Shown: positions 41,074-53,000 of the stretch, in pieces
Layout of the letters: each line of letters opens with the position of its first letter
How positions within the stretch are numbered: position 1 is the first letter of the stretch
NCBI GenBank assembly: GCA_018857735.1
Contig: JABMCL010000453.1
Location: forward strand, 1,172,501 to 1,236,500
DNA: 64,000 nucleotides
Direction of reading: 5' to 3'
From: Alviniconcha marisindica
Taxonomy: Eukaryota > Mollusca > Gastropoda > Provannidae
Translations under genes and position numbers: made by a program
The notes under the pieces: model-generated
Seen by the model: only the letters and a program-made list of their open reading frames with translations
The model's database searches: none
Told to the model about the DNA's origin: nothing

Positions 41074-44000
41074 CTTGCATGAAACACAGTGATTGTGTCA
41101 GGTTACAGGGGGACTGAACTTAAAACACACAGATTATTTTAGGTTAAAGGGGAACTGGGCTTAAGAGGCATCATGGGTCCTGTACATAGGAATGGAATTG
41201 AAAATATACACACAGCAGTTTTTCACTTTGAAAGTTGCAAAATTCCTTGACCTTTGACTCATGTGTAAATTGCTTATATCACAGAAAAAAGGTTGTTCCA
41301 CTAGCACCACCATGTCTTTGTCATGACTTGTCTCAATAAAATCTTACAAAATGTTAGCATGGTGACTGTGACACTGATAGTAACAATTTAAATAAATCTG
41401 TATTGTGCCTCATCTTTAAATACTGGTTTCAGTAATCGAGGTTTATTTTTAAGGTTACCACAACCTCATTGTCAGAACAGTTTAACTGATGGTTTTATTC
41501 TCTTGAAGTTGAAAAGTTTTCATCAGACAAAACTTTGTGTGATTGTTGTACATAGAAGATCACATAGAAATTTCTGGGGATTGGTGTTGATGACTTTACA
41601 GGAGAGTAGGGTTTGCTGGAATGGACGTTGATGGTGATGAGGAAGGTCCATAAGAGAAAGTAGGGTGTGGAGGTTGGTGGTGATGAGGAAGGTCCTTAAG
41701 ACTAAGAGAGAGTTGGATGTGGAGGATGGTGGTTATGAGGAAGGTCCGTAAGAGAGAGTTGGTTGGATGTGCAGGACGAGTTGCTGGAGATTGGTGTTGA
41801 CGAAGAGGAGATAGAGGAGTTGGTGGTGGGGGACGACCACTTTGAGGTCAACAAGAACGATGGTCTGGAGGAGGAGAATGAGCAGCTGGACTACAACGAT
41901 GACTTGCCACAGACTGATGACGTCCACGTGGAGTATGACAGTAAGTGGGGGGCAAATATCACTGTAATAGGGGGATGTCAGTGGAACACACACGCACACA
42001 CACACACACACACACACAACGACACACCTATGCAGATTCACAGTTACACATACACATGCACACACAAACCCACACACACATCACATGGGATGCCTGTGTC
42101 CAAACCTTTATTAATAATAAAATATTACATTGGTAACGGAGTGGCAAAGCCCCAAAGTTGAAGATAAACTCTGGAGTTAGCTTCCTGACTTATTTATTCA
42201 TTTACTTATTTTGGGGAGGGAGAATAATGCAGATAGTTAATAGAACTTTCGTGCGAATGCACTGGAGTTGCAATGTAGGAGTAACAGTTTTCTTCTTTTT
42301 TAACTTCAGGAAGGTACATTTTAAATACTGTCTCTTGATTTGATATTCACAGTTCCACTGACTTTAGTTGATATGTTTTAAATTATTGTTTGTACTTTGA
42401 CCCGTCATGCTTGTGTGAATTTTGTGGTTATCTCTTGTTTGTGGGCTGGCCGATTGTCTTGTGTGTGCCCTGATGTGGCTTTCAACACAAGAGAGGACAG
42501 TGCTGTCACCTGTCCTTTATTAGTTACAGTGTTATCTGTATTGTGATGTTTTGGCTGATGACACCACAAGTTCTTTTTTACTTACAGTGTTACCTGTACT
42601 GTGATGTTCTGGCTGATGTCAACACAAGTTGTCTTTTTTGTTTACAGTGTATCTGTGCCATGACGTGGCTAACATTAACACAAGGGAGGACAGCGCTGTC
42701 ACTTGTCATGTTTGTTACAATGTTATCTGTGCCATGACGTGGCTGATGTCAGTACAAGAGAGGACAGTACTGTGACTTGTCATGTTTGTTACAATGTTAT
42801 CTGTTCCATGACGTGGCTGACATTAACATAAGAGAGGACAGTGCTGTCACTTGTCATGTTTGTTGCAATGTTATCTGTGCCATGACGTGGCTGATGTCAG
42901 TACAAGAGAGGACAGTACTGTGACTTGTCATGTTTGTTACAATGGTATCTGTGCCATGACGTGGCTGACATTAACACAAGAGAGGACAGTGCTGTCACTT
43001 GTCATGTTTGTTGCAATGTTATCTGTGCCATGACGTGGCTGACGTCAACACAAGAGAGGACAGTGCTGTCACTTGTCATGTTTGTTACAATGTTATCTGT
43101 ACCATGATGTGGCTGACGCCAACACAAGAGAGGACAGTGCTGTCACTTGTCATGTTTGTTACGTTATCTGTGCCATGGCGTGGCTGAAGATTGTTGACTG
43201 ATTTACCTGTGTGTCCAGATGAGGTGGCGGACTTCAACACAGCAGAGAGAGATGTCATCCAGGAGGAGCCACAGGAAGCGTCCCACACAGAGTCCTCACT
43301 CTCCTATGCTCAAGACGAATCAGATAACCAGGTGGGTGCATTCTGGTCTTCCTGTCTGTTGTTTAAGTGAGGTCTTTGAAATTCTGAATGCAGTAACCTT
43401 ACCTACGTGTTACACATCCATTTTAGCACGCACAACCAAAGTCAGAAATGTGGCTCATTTGATGATTTCTTGCTTTGTTTAACATAAGCCTGTATTATGG
43501 ACCTGTACTTTTGCCATCAGTGTGAAATAATGTGGTAAATTCTGACTTTTGTGAAAAATCACAGGATTGACATCCATTTACCACATGTTACTGTTACTGT
43601 TGAGCATGGTGTCAAATTTGTGTGCGTGTGTTTCTCCATGCAGAATATCTCAACAGTTGAAGCTACAGGGGACAGCGAAAGTGAAAGTGAAGACAGTGAT
43701 GGAGAGAAACACCGTAGAGGGCGCTTCAAAAGCGAGCGATCCAATATGATCAGCGTTTCAAAGGTCAAATCAAGAACTGACATTCCAGACACTCTTGGTA
43801 TGTTACATGTGTGTATGTTTAATAATATGATGGCTGGTGTGTTTGATGGGTCACTCTTTGTGTGAGTGTGTGTGTGCCACTATGTGTGTGTTTTGTGATT
43901 ATATGCATACTTCCCAGCCCAATTCCTGAAATAATGTTTGCCTATTCAACATGCAGTTTTCCCATTCCTCTTCCAGCTTAAAGTTAAACGTGCCATGCAC

Positions 44001-47000
44001 ATTGAACAGGGCTTTAACAAACTGTTCTGTGCAGCCATCATGGTTCACTGGGTCTTCTAACACCAAGCAGCTGGCCTTCCTGAGTACTTGTTTGATATAC
44101 TTGATACACTCTTGGACTGAAGCAGCCTCCTTTGTCAACAGAGGTGTCTGCAGAGCAGCAGGCTCAACTGGACCAGTTTCCCGACAATAGAAGCCGAGAC
44201 AGAGGGCGCTACAACAACAACAATAGAGGGAGGGGCTGGGGTCAGCAACGAGGAGGTTTCCGTGGCGGTCGCCAGGACCACGGCGACAACCGACAGGGAG
44301 GCGGTCCCATGCGTGCCAATCGCGGCCGACAGCATCCCTTTGCTTCTCCCTTCCCTCACAACCAGATGCGTCCCCAGGGACTCCCCACACCTCTCATGGG
44401 GCGAGACGCCAGTCGCTTGCCGCACCCAGGGGACCGGTCCATGGCGCAGCAGTTTATGGGTCGACCCAGTGCCGGGCCCATGTGCCCCCAGCCCCTGATG
44501 AGGCTGCAGCAGGGCAACAGGCTGCAGCAGGGCCAGGGCAACAGGCTGCTGGTGCCGAACCAGGAGGGGATGTTCAAGTTCAACATGGGTGCCCCGCAGC
44601 AGGGCGGGATGGCTACTTTGATGCCGGGACAACTGCCCCCAGGTCACCCTCTTCAGCCACGGCCTCAAGCACCATCACAGCATCCCCAGCTTAGGTACCA
44701 CCTGGTTAGGCACTTGGAAGTGGGGGGGGGGGGGGGGGGGGGTCAGTGTTGCAGCAGTTCCTGCTGTGTGGTCTTTGTTGATGTATGTGGTTTTTGATGA
44801 CAGTATATTTTATATTTTTTATGTTGCTGTTGGTCAAAGAGTGTGTGTGTTTTGTGCCAGAGAAACTTCAACAATCAACAGGAGTGAAAAACATTTGACA
44901 GCTGTTGCATGGTTTGTTGATTCTGCACCACTCTTAGCACAGTACAGGGCGTCCATGCAGAGTGGACCTGGTTAAGTCTTGGACTGCGTTCCTTGTGTCC
45001 GTTATTGTGTGCGTGTGAAGGGATGTGTTCCGCTGCACTGTGCTTTTGCCTCTTTCCTCCAGGCCTGGCCTGCCAATGTCCGCCTCCCCTCCCAGGCCTC
45101 ACAACATCCACATCAACCCCAACTTCCGCGGCCCCACACCTGGGGGACCACCGGCATCATCAACACCGCCCCTGGGTCAGCCAGCCTTCGGCCAGCCCAA
45201 CATGACGCAGGTCTTCAGGGCACCGGCAGCAATGGTCAGTTCCTGGGACCTAAAAGACCGACTTGATAGACTTGTAACCTAAAGGACCGACTTGATAGAC
45301 TTATGACTTGAAGGACCGACTTACAGACTTGTGACTTGAAGGACCGACTTGATAGACTTGTGACTTAAAGGACTGACTTAATAGATTTCTGACTTGAAGG
45401 ACTGGCTTGATAGATTTGTGACATGAAGGACTGACTTATGACTTGAAGGACAGGCTTGATAGACTTGTGACTTGCAGGACTGACTTGATAGACTTGCAGG
45501 CTTGCAGGACTGACTTGATAGACTTGCAGGCTTGCAGGACTGATTTGATAGACTTGCAGGACTGACTTGATAGACTTGTGACTTGCAGGACTGACTTGAT
45601 AGACTTGTGACTTGAAGGATTACTTCGTAGACTTTGGATAGACTCCCTCATCAGTATTGGCTTTGACACAGTTGTTGACAGGAACAAATAAAAGGGCTGT
45701 TGCCATATAAGTAGAATACCCTACACCAGGTGATCTGCACTCAGTAGTAGACTGGAGGTGTCATGGTTTGAGTGTGTGACTGTGCTATTGTAAACTTTCA
45801 CTGCTGCTTTCAACTGGAGGTGTCATGGTTTGAGCGTGTGACTGTGCTATTGTAAACTTTCACTGCTGCATTCAACTCATTGTCATGAACAGACGTTTGT
45901 GTATGATTGACTGATGTGATGCTGTTTCTGGGCTTTTTAAGCCAGCCTTACATTGGTGTTGACCTGTCCTGTGAATGACATGACTCATTATTTTGATTCA
46001 GGATGGTCCCCGTCCACTTATGCCAGGCCAGCCTCAGCGCTTTGGTCAGCCACAAGGTGAGCCCATCCATACAGTCTCTGGTTTGTGCCTTTGAATGAAT
46101 GAATGAAAATTTATATATAGCGCATAAAAAAACTTCCACACAAAACCTTGCGTGTAGATAACAAAGGCAGCCTGCAGTGGACTAAAGTAGACATGTGCAG
46201 TGATGCTAGGAAAGATAGCGCAACACTGTTTCTTGAAGAGTTCTCTTTGTGTGGTTGATATCATTTTCATACTCTGTGGTATCAATGTTCAGAAGAGGGT
46301 GAATGTTGCTTTGCTGATGTTTCTTTTGTTGGGGTGCAGGATTTCAACACGGACCTCATATGGGTGCTCCCCATCACCAGCCAGGCTTAAATATGAGAGC
46401 CGGTCAGCCTCAACACTCCCGCTTTGCTTCACCCTCCTCCCAAGGTCAGTTGCTTCAGCTCCCACCCAAGGTCACTGTCTCCCACCCAAGGTCACAATCT
46501 CCCACCCAAGGGCACTATCCCATCCAAGGTCTCTGTCTCCCACCCAAGAGCACTATTTCCCCCCAAGGTCACTGTCTCCCATCCAGGGGCACTATTTCCC
46601 ACCCATTTTTATACAAAGCATAGCAAAATGCACACACAAGGTCACATGTGCACACAGGATCATAAAGAGCACATGCACGCTTGCACACACACACACATAC
46701 ACACATGGGTGAGAAGTTGGGGGGGGGGGGGAGGGTTAGAGACTAGCTTGAAGGCAAGGGCTAGAAGTACCATCCAAAGGCACTAAGGCACTATCCCCAT
46801 CCAAAGGCACTTACTTCACCTTCCAACCAAGGTCACTGTAGGATTTCCTGCCCCAGGTGCCATAGCTGTCAGTTGTGCTTCAGTCTGTGTGACGCTTTTC
46901 ACTCTCTTATTAGGGACAGTTTTCTCATGTACAGCACAGTTCGATTTGTGTCTGTTTTGGTATTGTCCCATTCAATTTGATTATAGATAATGCAACTGGA

Positions 47001-50000
47001 TGGCTAGTGATTGAAGAATAATGCATCAGATTTTCTTTTTCCTGTTGACAGAAAGGTTTTCTGGTTGATGTTTTTGTAAACTGCTGTGTGCTTTTGTGGC
47101 AGGAATGGGCCAGCCTGGTTTGATGGGGTCACCGCGACACCCCGCCTCCTCTGCTGCTGGCTTTCCTGGCCAGAGACTGCCCCCTCATCACTCACAGGTA
47201 ATGCTGGACCCTGCTGTGGTCCTCATCACTCACAGGTAACGCTGGACCCTGCTGTGGTCCTCATCACTCACAGGTAACACTGGACCCTGCTGTGGTCCTC
47301 ATCACTCACAGGTAACACTGGACCCTGCTGTGGTCCTCATCACTCGGACCCCCCACTGTGGTCCTCATCACTCACAGGTAACACTGGACCCCGCTGTGGT
47401 CCTCATCACTCAGGTAAAATGGACCCCCCTGTGGTCCTCATCACTCACAGACCCCGCTGTGGTCCTCATCACTCACAGGTAATGCTGGACCCTGCTGTGG
47501 TCCTCATTCACAGACCCTGCTGTGGTCTTCAGCACTCCCAGGTAATACTGGACCCTGCTGTGGTCCTTATCACTCACAGACCCCGCTGTGGTCCTCATCA
47601 CTCACAGACCCCACTGTGGTCCTCATCACTCACAGACCCACTGTGGTCCTCATCACTCACAGACCCCGCTGTGGTCCTCATCACTCACAGACCCACTGTG
47701 GTCCTCATCACTCACAGACCCCTGTGGTCTCATCACTCACGGGAACACGACCAGCTGTGGTCCTCATCACTCACAGACCCACTGTGGTCCTCATCACTCA
47801 CAGACCCTGTGGTCTCACACTCAGGACCCCTGTGGTCCTCATCACTCACAGACCCACTGTGGTCCTCATCACTCACAGGTAACACTGGACCCCGCTGTGG
47901 TCCTCATCACTCACAGACCCACTGTGGTCCTCATCACTCACAGACCCACTGTGGTCCTCATCACTCACAGGTAACACTGGACCCTGCTGTGGTCCTCATC
48001 ACTCACAGACCCACTGTGGTCCTCATCACTCACAGACACCGCTGTGGTCCTCATCACTCACAGACCCACTGTGGTCCTCATCACTCACAGACCCACTGTG
48101 GTCCTCATCACTCACAGGTGCCATAACACGACCCTGCTGTGGTCCTCATCACTCACAGACCCACTGTGGTCCTCATCACTCACAGGTAACACTGGACCCT
48201 GCTGTGGTCCTCATCACTCACAGACCCCGCTGTGGTCCTCATCACTCACAGCCCCTGTGCCACACACAACCTGTGGTCCTCATCACTCACAGACCCACTG
48301 TGGTCCTCATCACTCACAGGTAACACTGGACCCTGCTGTGGTCCTCATCACTCACAGACCTGGACCACACCCTGTGGTCCTCATCACTCACAGACCCCAC
48401 TGTGGTCCTCATCACTCACAGACCCACTGTGGTCCTCATCACACTCTGGTAACATTGGACCCTGCTGTGGTCCTTGTCACTCACAGATCCTGCTGTAGTC
48501 CTCAGCACAAAGGTCAGAATAAAAGTTGCAATTTCTGTGTAAGCGTAGAATAAAGAAAACCTCTGAAACAAGGGTTAGCGCTAGCATTCTAAAACAAGAT
48601 CTAAACACATAAACGATTAAAGAGAACGCTTGTTTAATATGACCATACCAAATGTGAATTTTCAGGGTAAGTGTTCATCAGTCTCGTTGATTGACAGACA
48701 AGATCACTGTTCTACGTTGTCTGCATTTTGTACGTTGCCATGCAGGCCTAATGAACAATTCCTCAGATCCTTCCTTGACCTTCGCCTCATGGAGTGAGAG
48801 TACAGTTGGTAACAAAATTTGTTCCCAGAACCAACCACAGTTCCCAGCTCACTTCAACAACAACAACAACCAACCTCCCCAGTCCCAGTCCATGCAGCAC
48901 CACAACAGGTCCGCCTCACCCAGGTTCTCCGCCCCACAGCAGGGCGTCTTCTCTCGACCCTCCCCCCCACAGCAGCAGCAGCGGCGGCCGGGGCTGTTCA
49001 CAGCACATGCACAACGCCGGATGGGTGCACAGCCGAGGGGGACCACTCCCGTGAAAGTGAATGCTATAACGACGGCCAAGTGAGACACTTTTCCATAATG
49101 TTGCATGCGTCATGGTTGTTCAGTATTTGTACTAAAGTCTGACTTTTGAAGTTTCTTAATAGTAAATACTGACCTTAGATAATTTTAATGTGTTGAATAT
49201 CTGGTACGTTTAGAAAGAGATCCGGTGATGGAAGACTTGGGGTTTGCATGCTGGAGGTACTATTGTATGAAAGTACTGTGAATAAAACTGTTTTGTGACA
49301 CTGCACACAGTGATTACTGGGTCCCACACACCAGGATTCCTGCAAATATGTATGGTAGCAGGTCAGTTTGGAGGTTACTCAAAAATTTCTCAAAGACCGT
49401 CACAGCTCGAGGGTTCCTTTTCATTCTTGGTAGTTGGTGGTCTCTGTGATGAGGAGTTCCAAGAAGCCCTCTGTAGCATGTGGATCCCACCTCCTCAGCT
49501 CTCCATAGTTCACAAACCTGAACTTTTCACCTTATGTTGCGTACTTGGCAGTATTGTTCTGGCTTGTTTTTATCGTGTCCAGTTTTGTGCTTGTTCTTGG
49601 TATCCCGCTGCAGCAGGGGAAGAGTAAGTGAGGAGATGAATGTGTGTGATGTTTTGTGCTCAGACAAGTGTGTGATGTTTTGTGCTTGTCCTGAATATCC
49701 AGACGTTGCAGACAAGTGTGTGTGATGTTTTGTGCTTGTCCTTGGTATTCAGACATTGCAGACAAGTGTGTGTGTGATGTTTTGTGCTTGTCCTTGGTAT
49801 CCAAGGGCTGCAGACAAGTGTGTGTGATGTTTTGTGCTTGTCCTTGGTATTCAGACATTGCAGACAAGTGTGTGTGTGATGTTTTGTGCTTGTCTTTGGT
49901 ATTCAAGGGCTGCAGACAAGTGTGTGTGATGTTTTGTGCTTGTCCTTGGTATCCAGGCATTGCAGACAAATGTGTGTCATGTTTTGTGCTTGTCCTTGGT

Positions 50001-53000
50001 ATCCGGGTGTTACAGACAAGTGTGTGTGATGTTTTGTGCTTGTCCTTGGTATCCAGGTGTTACAGACAAGTGTGTGTGATGTTTTGTGCTTGTCCTTGGT
50101 ATCCAGGTATTGCAGACAAATGTGTGTCATGTTTTGTGCTTGTCCTTGGTATCCAGGTGTTACAGACAAGTGTGTGTGATGTTTTGTGCTTGTCCTTGGT
50201 ATCCAGGCATTGCAGACAAATGTGTGTCATGTTTTGTGCTTGTCCTTGGTATCCAGGTGTTACAGACAAGTGTGTGTGATGTTTTGTGCTTGTCCTTGGT
50301 ATCCAGGCATTGCAAGGAAAGAACAAGTGTGTGTGATGTTTTGTGCTTGTCCTTGGTATCCAGGCATTGCAAGGAAAGAACAAGTGTGTGTGATGTTTTG
50401 CAGAAAGCTGAGCCAGCAGGCCAGGATGACGCAGCAGGCGCGAGCAGCCACTCAGAGCGTGAGCAAGAACATAACGGTGGTGTCCTTGAAGCGCCGCTCC
50501 ACAGACAACAGCGGGTCCGGTGAGCCCCCCAAAGTGGCCAGGACCACAGAACCCAGTGTTGCAAGCGTAGGTTTCAGGATGGGGCTGGGACTCCCCACTC
50601 TCTTCTTCTTCTTCTTCATGATCATCTTCTGCTTCTGGGAGCCACTACTGTCTCCTGCTTCTTTTAATATAATAGTTTGTCACAAGTTCCTCATGCATCT
50701 CCGGACACCTCACAAATTCCTTAATGAAACTACTTAGACTTGGTAGAGGGGTAAGAACAACTAAAATTGTGGATCATTTGCCATACAGGATGTTGCAACA
50801 GAGGCAGTCTGGTTGATCCAGTTTTCACACAGAATGCTACAGTGGAAACAGTCTTGTTGATCCAGTTTTCACACACAATGCTACAGTGGAATCAGTCTTG
50901 TTGATCCAGGTTTCACACAGAATGCTACAGTGGAATCAGTCTTGTTGATCCAGTTTTCACACACAATGCTACAGTGGAAACAATCTTGTTGATCCAGTTT
51001 TCACACAGAATGCTACAGTGGAAACAGTCTTGTTGATCCAGTTTTCACACAGAATGCTACAGCACAAACAATCTGGTTGATCCAGTTTTCACACAGAATG
51101 CTACAGTGGAAACAGTTTGTTGATCCAGTTTTCACACAGAATGCTACAGCACAAACAATCTGGTTGATCCAGTTTTCACACAGAATGCTACAGTGGAAAC
51201 AGTCTTGTTGATTGCTACAGCACAAACAGTCTTGTTGATGCAGTGTTTCGCACAGGATGTCACAGCAGAAACAGTCTTGTTGATCCAGTTTTCACACAGA
51301 ATGCTACAGCACAAACAGTCTTGTTGATGCAGTGTTTCACACAGGATGTCACAGCAGAAACTGATGGACCTGTGGGAGGATGCTCCCACTTTTACCACAG
51401 TAAAATGATGGCATTCTGGGTAAATGTACATGCTTGGATTAATCAGGTGCAGTGTCCTTCTGTGGTGTTTCTCCTTCATATGTACAGTGACTCATGATAT
51501 ATAGAGTAAATCATACGTACAATGACTCGTGATATGTAGAGTAAATCATATGTACAGTGACTCATGATATGTAGAGTAATTCATATGTACAATGACTCGT
51601 GATATGTAGAGTAAATCATATGTACAGTGACTCATGATATGTAGAGTAAATCATATATACAATGACTCGTGATATGTAGAGTAAATCATATGTACAGTGA
51701 CTCATGTAGCACATGTAATATATGTAGTTTGGTTCATATCACCTGTGCAGTTTGGTTCATATCACCTTTACAGTTTGGTTCATGTAATCTGTGTAGTTTG
51801 GTTGATAGCATCTATAATCTGTGTAGTTTGGTTCTTATTACCTGTGCAGTTTGGTTCATATCACATGTGCAGCATGATCTGTGCAGTATTGTTCCTATGA
51901 CCTGTGCAGTTTGGTTCATATCACCTGTGCAGTATGGTTCCTATAACCTGTGCAGTATGGTTTTGCAGTTTGGTTCCTATCACCTGTGTAATTTGGTTCC
52001 TATCACCTGTGCAATTTGGTTCCTGTCACCTGGGCAGTATGGTTCCTATCACCTGGGCAATTTGGTTCCTATCACCTGCGCAGTATGGTTCCTATCACCT
52101 GGGCAATTTGGTTCCTATCACCTGGGCAGTATGGTTTTGCAATTTGGTTCCTATCACCAGGGCTGTATGGTTCCTATCACCTGGGCAGTATGGTTATATC
52201 ACCTGTGCAGTATGGTTTATATCACCTGTGCCATTGTGTGATAAATATGAAGGACCAGTCACCAGTGGGCTGTGTACTAGTACCTGCTGATGGTCAGGTC
52301 TGATGGTGTGTTCCAGGAGCTGTGTGACGAGGAGCTGCAGCAGGGGCTGGAAGAGCAGAAGCGATTGCGGGAGATGATCAAGAAGCGCAAGGAGGAGGCA
52401 CGTCGACGACAGGCTGAACTGCGCCGACGAGAGCTGGAGGCGAGGCTAGCAAAACAAGGTGGGCTGTGACGACAGGTGAAAGTTGATCCGTACTGCTACT
52501 GAAATGTATGTTTTGGAACTGCCAAGTGCTAGACAGTGTTGTTGAAGTATCTTGAGGCCTGAGGAATGCCCTCCACTGGATTGCCCAGACTGGTGAAGGA
52601 GATCTGCAGCCCTGTGGAGTAGAACTACAGACTGGTGGCCTCCATCAATATCAGGCTCACCATATACATACTTCTGTAGATGACACGGTAAAGAAAGTGA
52701 GGGGTGTTTATTCTTCATTGTGTGGCAGGGTTTACCATTGTGTGGCAGCAGGGCTTACCATTGGGCGGCTGGCCTGACCTTACCATTGCGTGACAGCAGG
52801 GCGTACCATTGTGTGGCAGGCCTTACCATTGTGTGGCTGGCCTTACCATACCATTGTGTGGCTGGCCTTATCATACCATTGTGTGACATGCCTTACCATT
52901 GTGTGGCTGGCCTTACCATTGTGTGACTGGCCTTACCATTGTGTGGCTGGCCTTACCATTGTGTGGCAGGCCTTACCATTGTGTGGTTGGCCTTACCATT

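Noticed and set aside
44135..44668. 177-residue antisense frame
   Set aside because: It is a shadow of RBM33 exon 8, whose + strand frame connects in phase to both neighbours.
47180..48500. Regularly spaced repeats suggestive of a CRISPR array
   Set aside because: Units are directly adjacent, with no unique spacers, inside the intron of a eukaryotic gene.
48746..48828. Extended version of RBM33 exon 13 starting at the acceptor at 48745
   Set aside because: Entering in phase 0 from exon 12 gives GCC TAA at once; only the acceptor at 48828 keeps the frame.
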